Assembly: GCA_030323885.1 (NCBI GenBank)
Contig: CM059193.1
Location: 96,464,852-96,528,851 of the forward strand
Source of the DNA: Branchipolynoe longqiensis
Lineage: Eukaryota; Annelida; Polychaeta; Phyllodocida; Polynoidae
Reading direction: 5' to 3'
Length of the DNA stretch: 64,000 bases
The notes beneath the pieces were generated by a model. The model worked only from the letters and a program-made list of their open reading frames with translations. It was not told the DNA's origin and ran no database searches. This document shows, in pieces, positions 56,800-64,000 of the stretch. The translations under genes and the position numbers were made by a program. The first letter of the stretch is position 1; each line of letters begins with the position of its first letter.

Positions 56800-57240
56800 A
56801 GGCCCTGTCACATTACGGTGTATGGCGGGAGCGTATGGCGGCGTAGCGGCTTACGTCATATACGTCGCCATACGCCGCATACGCTACGCATACGCTACGC
56901 ATACGCTACGCATACGCTACGCATACCCGCCAGTTGCCGCAACACGCCGGCGTATGTGAAGCCTATGATGCATACGCCGCCATACGCTTTCTAAATCCGT
57001 CCGTCCAAATTTTTTTGTGCATGCTCAAAAAACGCGACCTATGAGGGCGTATGGCCCATACTGTCAAAAAATGTCACAGCACGCTCCCATACGCTCCATA
57101 CGTACGCATACGCTACGCATACGCTACGCATACGCTCTTCACACGCTCCTCATACGCTCAAACACACCCGAAAGTGGCACCCGATGGCGTACGTAGGTTT
57201 TCAATACGCTCCCGCCATACGCCGTAATGTGACAGCCCCT
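56800..57240. mobile_element. Harbinger-type MITE
   Basis: 441 bp, with termini AGGCCCTGTCACATTACGGT (left) and the complement of AGGGGCTGTCACATTACGGC (right), matching over about 34 bp with three differences. The target duplication TAA (56797-56799 and 57241-57243) interrupts a 68-bp minisatellite unit exactly. The subterminal part holds tandem CATACGCTACG motifs. There is no ORF. The termini closely match the left end of Harbinger 1. Confidence 0.92.
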
Positions 57241-57730
57241 TAACTGATGATTTCTCGGTGTTTGAAGGTTTTTCTGCCTGTGCCTTGTCCCGCATCTGTT
57301 GAGGCTAGTAACTGATGATTTCTCAGTGTTTGAAGGTGTTTCTACCCGTGCCTTGTCCCGCATCTGTTGAGGCTAGTAACTGATGATTGTCCCGCATATG
57401 TTGAGGCTAGTAACTGATGATTTCTTGGTGTTCGAAGGTGTTTCTGCCCGTGCCTTGTCCCGCATCTGTTGAGGCTAGTAACTGATGATTTTTCGGTGTT
57501 TGAAGGTGTTTCTGCCCGTGCCTTGTCCCGCATCTGTTGAGGCTAGTAACTGATGATTTTTCGGTGTTTGAAGGTGTTTCTGCCAGTGCCTTGTCCCGCA
57601 TCTGTTGAGGCTAGTAACTGATGTTTTCTCGGTGTTTGAAGGTGTTTCTGCCCGTGCCTTATCCCGCATCTGTTGAGGCTAGTAACTGATGATTTCTCGG
57701 TGTTCGAAGGTGTTTCTGCCCGTGCCTTGC
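57241..57730. repeat. 68-bp minisatellite, right part
   Basis: About seven copies, one shortened to ~39 bp (57370-57410). Confidence 0.95.
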
Positions 57731-58072
57731 TCGGCTGTGCTTTGTGCGTGGTAGCTCCTTGTTTAGTACCTGACAGCTTGCTGATTATTTCCCAGCCTGA
57801 CTCTCTTGGCACCGGCCACCTTCTTGCTTGCCGCATCTATATATTGATCAGGCTGGAGGCTTGCAGCGTGAGATTCGATAGAACAGCCTGGGGCTTGGCG
57901 TTATCAATACTCGGGCAACCCAGGCGTGTTTGAGGTAGAGGGCGCCCAGCTCCGACACTGCACTCTGACACAGCCATCCACTGTGAGCTGAAATGCAAGC
58001 ACCGGCCCATTCCCCTTCCTGTGCATGTACCTTTGGCTATGGACCATTCAAGAGTGCCTCACACACACTGCG
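57731..58072. other. Unassigned, no gene seen
   Basis: Short unique sequence between two minisatellites. Confidence 0.5.
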
Positions 58073-58490
58073 AACTAGAATAAGTGATGCACGCTGATCG
58101 GTGATGCACCCTGCTCAGTGATGCACACTGCCCGGTGATGCACACTGCTTGGTGATGCACTCTCTTTGGTGATGCATGCTGCTCGGTGATGCACACTGTT
58201 CGGTGATGCTCGCTGTTCAGTGATGCACACTGATTGGTGATGCACACTGATCGATGATGCACACTGCTAGGTGATGCAGACTGTTCAGTGATGCACATTC
58301 CTCAGTGATGCACACTGGCCAGGGATGTACACTGCTCGGTGATGCACATTGATCGGTGATGCACATTGCTCGGTGATGCACGCTGATCGGTGATGCACAC
58401 TGTTCGGTGATGCACACTGCTCGGTGATAAACACTGCTTGGTGATGCACCCTGTTCTGTGAAGGACAGTGCTTAGTGACACGCGGTGCTC
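58073..58490. repeat. 17-bp minisatellite
   Basis: About 24 copies of CGGTGATGCACACTGNT. Minus-strand frames give HHRAVCITEQCASP-like artefacts. Confidence 0.92.
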
Positions 58491-58928
58491 TGTGATGCCA
58501 GGTGCCAATTAAAGGCCCTTTCACACTACGATGTATGGTGCCAGGGCGCGCGTAACTTAAAACAATATAAATCAAATTCAAATAGGTCGGCATTCGCCAA
58601 ACTTTTCGCTCTGTGGGCAGTCCGAGCAACATATGAAGCATACACAGAGTGTATGGCTGGTGTATGGCTAGCATATGCATGGTGTACAGTGATGTATACA
58701 AAATGTATAGCAATGTATACTCGGCGTGTTGGGACATGTAGTGACGTTGACATTTTCAGCGTATGAGTGATGTACGCCAACGTATGGTCAATGTATGCCG
58801 AGCATGTCAACATGTGCGTAGCATGTGCAAAATGTATTCAAAACTTATGCATAACCTGTGCAAAGCATGCTCGTGATGTATACAATCACCCTTAGGGCAC
58901 GCCCTGGTCACATGATCTGTCACTGATG

Positions 58929-58980
58929 GATATAAATACCCTGGAATTTTTGCTCTCTCCACACACTGCCACCATGCCTG
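58929..58980 (+). promoter_or_regulatory. TATA box and start context
   Basis: GGATATAAATACC at 58929-58941 is followed by GCCACCATGC, a strong Kozak context, with ATG at 58974. The upstream in-frame ATG at 58926 lies before the TATA box, so 58974 is chosen. Confidence 0.6.
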
Positions 58981-59100
58981 CCAAGAAGAGCATCACAGTT
59001 TCAGCTGCCTGCAAGGCTGCTATCACTACATGGCTAGGGCATGGGAGAGGCAGGAAGAAGCACATTCTGCCAGCATCACCATCACCACCATCACCATCGC

Positions 59101-60694
59101 GGGATCCTATTAAAGTCATTGAGAAAACCACATTTCTGGGCCTCATTCTCGACGCAAAACTGTCTTAGTAAAAAGGTCATGCATACTGTCTGCAGTGTAG
59201 AACTGTTGTTGCAGGGCCAACAAATCAATGCAACTTAGTAAAATGTGTTTGAGTGTCAGCAGGGACTGACACCCAATACATTCAGGGGGAGGTTCCCCCT
59301 TGAGCAGAAAAGCATATGTAAGCCACGAGTGGCCAATACGGCAGCGGCTAAGGACCACTTGGTCCCGCATGAGTCTGTGGTGGCTTTCCCACAGATGGTT
59401 CAATTTCTTTAAGTTTATTAATGTTTTCATCCCACTCATGTTGCCATTTGGATTTTATGTGGGTGGCTATTAGTGGTTTCAGATCAGAGTGAGGGATCAG
59501 ACACGGTTCAAGATCACAGTTCAGGGCCTTCTTCGCAGCCCGATCAGCTCGTTCATTTCCTTGTATGCCGGCATGGCCAGGCACCCAGCATAGGTGGATG
59601 TCATACCCATCCGTTGTCAGTTGGTTCACTTTATAAATGACCGTTGCTAGAATAGGGTGATTTGTTTTCAGTCCAGCAACAGCCAGGAGGCAAGAGAACG
59701 AATCACTGTATATTACATAGTTAGTGTGTTTGGATACCTCGATACACTCCAACGCGAGAAGGAGTGCTCAGGCTTCTGCAATGAAAATCGAGCTCTGATC
59801 GGGCAAACATACACCAAATTTTTCCCGTTGGCAGACTGCCACAGCAGCTACCCGGCGTGGGTCTTTCAAACCATCAGTGTATATGGAGAGGTGGTCTGCA
59901 AACTGGCCTTGAATCTCTGCATGCATTCCTTGGTGCTCGAGTGGATGTGTCCCAGACTTCCTCAGTTCCCTCAGTCGGAGGATAACCGATGGCTTTCTCA
60001 ACGACCATGGGGGATGTTCTGGGACTTTGGCATGCTCCAACATGTCCAAATCCATCCCCAAGGCCTCCAAATGAGGTTTCATTTGGAGCCTCAGTGGCCG
60101 GATGTTATTCGGCCTGGCTTCATACCTGGATTTGTCATGTTGCTCGAATAGACAATTGTGTGCAGGATTCAATGCATTAGTTTTTATCTTGATTACATAT
60201 TGCATGGCCAGTTTGATTCTCCTGTTGTTAAGTGATGGTTCATTGGCTTCGACGCAAAGGCTCTGAACCAGTGAGGTGCGGAAGGCCCCAAGGGCCAGGC
60301 ACAGTCCCTGGTGGTGGATCGTGTCTAGCAGCCCAATATATGATTTCCTTGCGGAACCGTATACTATGCTGCCGTAATCCACTCATGACCGAAGCAAGGT
60401 TCTGTACACGGAGAGCAGAACATTTTAGCCTTTTTGAGAGCAGCTGTTTACTAAATAGATTCTATCAATTATTAATAAACTTTTCTTTTTCTATGGGAAT
60501 TTGTTTCCCTTGACCACAAATATATGATTGTGAGCTTTCTAATTTAATGAGTGTCTATTGACACATAATTGATTGTCTGCTTTTACATGTAAAAGCGATG
60601 GTTTGAACAAAAAACAAACATTTCTCGCCGTGAATATGGCCTATGCTGCCGACACGGCGTAAACCAACCACCAATCAATCAATCAATCAATCAA
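59101..60694 (+). mobile_element. I-clade-like LINE with internal inversion
   Basis: Target duplication ACCATCGC (59093-59100 and 60695-60702). The 3' end is at the right: CGCCGTGAATATGGCCTATG, then a tail of (AATC)n at 60671-60690, so the element is plus-oriented. The first 68 bases (KTTFLGLILDAKLS) and the last ~265 bases (LFTK, then ILSIINKLFFF, then 3' UTR) are in plus sense, but 59169-60425 is in minus sense. It is 5' truncated. Confidence 0.8.
59143..60430 (-). pseudogene. LINE RT end, RNase H and C-terminal region
   Basis: Read on the minus strand from 60430: LSVYRTLLRS, stop, VDYGSIVYGSARKSYIGLLD (end of the RT), a linker, then an RNase HI domain: IYTDGLKD (60382-59768 frame, near 59890), IAEA at 59770, VIYSDSFSCLLAV, and CWVPGHAGIQGNERADRAAK near 59570. 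All four catalytic acids (D, E, D, D) are visible. An in-frame TGA follows IAEA. After a frameshift comes VVLSRCRIGHSWLTYAFLLK and a CX2C...H...C zinc motif (ECIGCQ, LKHILLSC), typical of I/Nimb-type LINE C-termini. The RNase H degrades the RNA template (family knowledge). The piece is inverted relative to its own LINE. Confidence 0.85.
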
Positions 60695-61380
60695 ACCATC
60701 GCCGGTGTCATCACCTGCCTCCTCACGACACCACTCTCCAGCACACCACTCTCCAGCACACCACTCTCCAGCACACCACTCTCCAGCACACCACTCTCCA
60801 GCACAACACTCTCTAGCACACCACCCTCCAGCACACCACTCTCCATCTAGCCAGCCTGAAGAGATGGAGATGTACAAGGTGGAGATGCAGATGCAGATGC
60901 AGACCCAGATGCAGAGCCAGATGCGGCCCCGCTCCAGCTCTCCATCTCCAGCTTCCCATGGGAGCTCTCATGCATCATCCGTTGCCTCCACCACCTCGGC
61001 CTCCGCCTCAGCCTCCAGTAGCACCTTGGCCAATAGAAGAGGGCCAAGAAAAGCAACTGTTCTCTGTCACTAGGTGAGGCTTTCGAATGTTGGATTTCCT
61101 GTAGGAGAATCCAGTCATCTGGAACGTCAAGATGACAGATTACCACTGGTCGGACAAGAAGGGGAAGATGTGGTAGGACCAGGCAAAGTGGATGGGGAGG
61201 AAATCCATGCATATGCAGGGGTGGTTCAAGTAGCAGTGGGACACCAACACGAGGCTTCATAAAAAAAAGAGTGGCAAATGAGCCCCCAAACTGACTGAGA
61301 GGGAGCTGTGGATAATGAAGAAGTTTGGTTTCCTGCAGTCAGTCATCAGGCACCGGCCTGAGCCCTGCAGAACTGTAAGT

Positions 61381-61497
61381 GAAAAATCTGTAATCCTTCT
61401 GTGCAGTGTGGGCATTCTCATAAAACTCATATTATTCTGGACAAGTCGACAAAGCGATATATTTTATTTACATAATTAATCTGGAGAAATCAATTTC
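61381..61497. other. Short spacer
   Basis: Unique bases after the splice-donor-like site of the MADF ORF; nothing recognised. Confidence 0.4.
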
Positions 61498-62400
61498 CCC
61501 ACCCCACCTTGTACCTCACCCTGCACCCCACCCTGTACCCCAACCCGCATCCCACCCCGCACCCCACTCTGTACCCCACCCTGCACCCCACCCTGCACCC
61601 CCCTGCACCCCACCCTACACCCCACCATGTACCCCACATTGTACCCCACCCTGCACCCGACCCTGTACCCCAACCCGCACCCCACCCTGCACCCCACCCT
61701 GCACCCCACCCTGCACCCCACCCTGCACCCCACCCTGAACCCCACCCTGAACCACACACCCTGCACCCCACCCTACCACCTCACCCTGCACCCCACCTGC
61801 ACCCCACCCTGCACCCCACCCTGCATCCCACCCTGCACCCCACCCTACAACCCCCCATGCACCCACCCTGCACCCCCCCTGCACTCCACCCTGCCCCACC
61901 CATCCCAGCCTGCCACCCACCCTGCACACCACCGGGCGCCCACCCGGACTCCGGCATGCAGCCCCCTGCACCCACCCTGCACCCACCCTGCACCCCTGCA
62001 CCCCCCTGCACCCCACCCTGCACCCCACCCTGCACCCACCCTGCACCCCCGCCTGCACCCACCCTGCACCCCACCCCGCACCCCACCCCGCAACCCCCTG
62101 CACCCACTCTGCACCCACCATGCCACCCACCCTGCACCCCACCCTGCACCCCACCCTGCACGCCACCCTGCACGCCGCCCTGCACCCCACCCTGCACCCC
62201 ACCCTGCACCCACCCTGCACGCCACCCTGCACCCCACCCTGCACCCCACCCGCACCCCACCCTGCACCCACCCTGCACCCACCCTGCACCCCACCCTGCA
62301 CCCCACCCTGCACCCCACCCTTCACCCCACCCTGCACCCCACCCTGCACCCAACCCTGCACCCACCCTGCACCCACCCTGCACCCCACCCTGCACCCCTT
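61498..62400. repeat. ~11-13-bp C-rich minisatellite
   Basis: Units CACCCTGCACCCC with length variation, about 75 copies. Frames on both strands stay open for up to 333 codons (HPAPHPTLHP or GVQGGVQG strings) and are artefacts. Confidence 0.95.
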
Positions 62401-62838
62401 CCCCCCCTCCACTTCCCTTCCACCGCAACTACCTACCATCAACAGAGCATCCAACGACACCGCAACCTCCATATCCGACGCGACCAAAGTTAACTGTGAT
62501 TGATTGCTGAGTGTTTGTTTACCGTGAGGTCGGCAGCATGAACCATGTTAGCAGCTCAACGCTAGTCGTTTATATAGTTGTCCTTCTTATCATTCAAATG
62601 CACATTCCTCGGCTGACGTTTATATGGAACTCCGTAAAGATCAGAGATCCATGTCAGTCAAATGGTAGCTGAATGTGCTGAACACGTGTGATGAGAGAGG
62701 AGTGCCTGAGTAACGATGAATGAAGTACCTGATGAAGTGGTCTTCTTACCCTGCATCTGAAAGGAGCGCTAACGTTCGTAAGGCAATTAGAGACCTATCA
62801 GAGCTCACTTCAATGCCACATGTTGTCATCATCAAGAC
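62401..62838. other. Unassigned, no gene seen
   Basis: Unique sequence before the MITE; short ORFs only. Confidence 0.5.
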
Positions 62839-62842
62839 TTAA

Positions 62843-63164
62843 GCTAGGATTCCTTACACACGGTATGCGGCATGCGATATGCGGCATGCGGCATGCGGTA
62901 TACAAACGATTTGGGTCCTTTCACACACACCCGCACCCACACACACACATAGTGTCAGGTTTCTCTAACACTGTTGTCTATGGGCATTCGCATTCACATG
63001 CCGCACCGATCGCTACATGGACCGATTCAGTATTCGCATGCCGCATGCCCCATGCTGCATACCGAGTGTAAAGAATCACCCCCATTGACTTAGATGCTTT
63101 TCGATTGTTTGCCGCATTTGCATTCGCATTCGCATACCGCATACCGTGTGTAAGGAATGCGCCC
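62843..63164. mobile_element. MITE with TTAA flanks
   Basis: Termini share ATTCCTTACACACGGTATGC (left at 62849; right, as complement, ending near 63156), then GG(C/T)ATGCG. TTAA lies at 62839-62842 and 63165-63168 (CTTAAG on both sides). A TTAA duplication suggests piggyBac-type; the ACACxGTATGCGG ends also resemble the Harbinger termini in this window with a TAA target. A second, degraded inverted pair lies inside (near 62915 and 63085). No ORF. Confidence 0.75.
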
Positions 63165-63185
63165 TTAAGGCTTAGCACTAAGTTA

Positions 63186-63449
63186 AATAGTATAGAGAGG
63201 ACCGATATAGGTTCATCTTATGTACTCGTCCCACGTCAGAGGTCCGACGCAACCCAATGACCTTAAATGAACCATCTACGTGCTTGCAGGATGGCCATCT
63301 GTTTTAGGTTGAACTCATTTAAGGTCATTGTCCTATCACAGAGGGTTCATTTAAGGGCATTGTCCCATCACAGAGGGTTCATTTAAGGTCAGTGTCCCAC
63401 GTCAGACCTCTGACATGGGACGATTACCTAACATGGTCTTCTCTATACT
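63186..63449. mobile_element. MITE with 9-bp target duplication
   Basis: ACTAAGTTA at 63177-63185 and 63450-63458. Termini AGTATAGAGAGGACC (left) and the complement of AGTATAGAGAAGACC (right); deeper inverted match TCGTCCCACGTCAGAGGTC. Three direct copies of GGTTCATTTAAGG-type strings lie in the middle. A 9-bp duplication would fit a Mutator-like element (inference). Non-coding. Confidence 0.75.
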
Positions 63450-63559
63450 ACTAAGTTACCTGGCTTTGAAGAGAGATTCAACAAAACATGCATTTACAAG
63501 TTCCAAGACAGAGCAGGTACACCAGAGTATAAACCCACCAATAGCGGCTCCCAGGGGCC

Positions 63560-64000
63560 ACATCGACTGCACTAAGCGACACACATCGGGGAGCCCCTCT
63601 CTCACCGCCTGGCACACATCGGGGAGCCCCTCTCTCACCTCCTGGCACACATCGGGCAGCCCCTCTCTCACCTCCGGGGACACATCGGGCAGCCCCTCTC
63701 TCACCTCCTGGCACACATCGGGCAGCCCCTATCGCACCTCCCGGCACACATCGGGGAGCCCCACTCTCACCTCCTGGCACACATCGGGGAGCCCCTCTCT
63801 CACCTCCTGGCACACATCAGGCAGCCCCTCTCTCACCTCCCGGCACACATCGGGCAGCCCCTCTCTCACCTCCCGGCACACATCGGGCAGCCCCTCTCTC
63901 ACCTCCCGGCACACATCGGGCAGCCCCTCTCTCACCTCCCGGCACACATCGGGGAGACCCTCTCTCACCTCCCGGCACACATCGGGGAGCCCCTCTCTCA
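63560..64000. repeat. 33-bp minisatellite, runs off the window
   Basis: At least 13 copies of CGGCACACATCGGGCAGCCC plus CTCTCTCACCTCC. The unit is 11 codons, so minus-strand frames (REVREGLPDVC) stay open; they are artefacts. The array is cut by the window end. Confidence 0.93.

Larger units (their letters stand above)
58974..61375 (+). pseudogene. MADF-type ORF of Harbinger 2, split by LINE
   Basis: Part 1 (58974-59100) encodes MPAKKSITVSAACKAAITTW and a Pro/Ser tail. Part 2 (60703-61073) continues in exactly the same frame once the LINE and one 8-bp duplication are set aside: a Ser/Pro/His repeat (HHSPA units of 15 bp, 60725-60845), a Met/Gln-rich stretch, and a Ser/Ala-rich stretch. After a frameshift near 61070 a MADF/SANT-like domain is readable (61078-61375): FRMLDFL, ENPVIWNVKMTDYHW, then MHMQGWFK, RLHKKKSG and ERELWIMKKFGFLQSVIRHR, with stop codons at 61075, 61102 and three later. 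A GTAAGT donor lies at 61375. Such proteins help the transposase bind DNA and enter the nucleus (family knowledge). This copy is long dead. Confidence 0.7.
58513..61380 (+). mobile_element. Harbinger-like transposon 2 (MADF half)
   Basis: The left terminus AGGCCCTTTCACACTACGAT plus GTATGG begins after TTAA/TAA at 58509-58512 and is related to the MITE and Harbinger 1 ends. Subterminal GTATG-type motifs follow (58620-58880), then a TATA box, a start codon and a MADF-type ORF. A LINE is inserted in this ORF at 59101-60694. No transposase and no right terminus are visible; the element merges into a minisatellite at about 61498. Confidence 0.7.

Noticed and set aside
59075..59106. His-tag-like CATCACCATCACCACCATCA next to GGGATCC, suggesting vector contamination
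   Set aside because: In the real frame it encodes Ser/Pro, it continues in frame after the LINE, and the flanks are natural transposon sequence.
59101..60694. Simple twin-priming inversion of the LINE
   Set aside because: Twin priming does not leave sense sequence on both sides of the inverted part.
61509..62510. Pro/His and Gly/Val/Gln-rich ORFs of about 290-330 codons
   Set aside because: Artefacts of a C-rich minisatellite, open on both strands at once.

Overview
The window is eukaryotic, repeat-rich animal DNA with two 500-base assembly gaps (5712-6211 and 32147-32646). Spliced exons, tRNA-derived SINEs, several non-LTR retrotransposon lineages, Harbinger and tyrosine-recombinase elements, and an interstitial (TTAGGG)n block all point to a metazoan. 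The SINE core and an unnamed ORF family seen here resemble sequences I remember from molluscs and other marine invertebrates. A mollusc is my best guess; it is inference, not proof.

The only convincing host gene is on the minus strand: two exons (20979-21143 and 13466-13636) that join in phase. They encode a signal peptide and one ten-cysteine GDNF-family-receptor-alpha-like domain. The 7.3-kb intron between them is filled with LINEs, a SINE, minisatellites and a foldback element. The next intron runs left into a 4.4-kb satellite with a 64-bp unit.

Layout, left to right. 1-2.2 kb: a 15-bp minisatellite and a C-rich tract. 2.4-4.9 kb: a collapsed LTR retrotransposon with a broken gag. 5-8.3 kb: inverted repeat, minisatellite, gap and a second C-rich tract. 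8.3-13.1 kb: the satellite. 13.5-21.1 kb: the receptor gene and its intron, with a CR1-like LINE split by an RTE-like LINE. 21.9-22.6 kb: a 32-bp minisatellite. 23.9-26.7 kb: a second, minus-strand copy of the CR1-like LINE, whose ORF1 ends in a NADAR (YbiA-like) domain. 26.7-32.1 kb: a nearly intact Ngaro/DIRS-like element (gag, RT, RNase H, tyrosine recombinase). 33.6-36.7 kb: minisatellites. 36.8-41.6 kb: a second, GC-rich Ngaro-like element with complete split direct repeats but a deleted recombinase. 41.9-46.7 kb: an unnamed ORF on the minus strand, interrupted by 1.1 kb of telomeric repeat and carrying a 111-bp coding repeat. 48.2-51.9 kb: minisatellites and a SINE. 52.3-55.6 kb: a Harbinger element with a DDE transposase. 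55.6-58.5 kb: minisatellites, one split by a MITE with Harbinger ends. 58.5-61.4 kb: a second Harbinger element carrying a MADF-type ORF, itself split by an I-clade-like LINE. 61.5-64 kb: minisatellites and two adjacent MITEs.

The main theme is nesting. Many insertions keep target-site duplications, so the order of events can be read. The most unusual points are the NADAR domain fused to a LINE ORF1, a telomeric block inserted inside an ORF, a candidate intron between the RNase H and recombinase parts of a Ngaro-like element, and a segment inverted in place inside a LINE. All family names come from reading motifs by eye; no database was searched.
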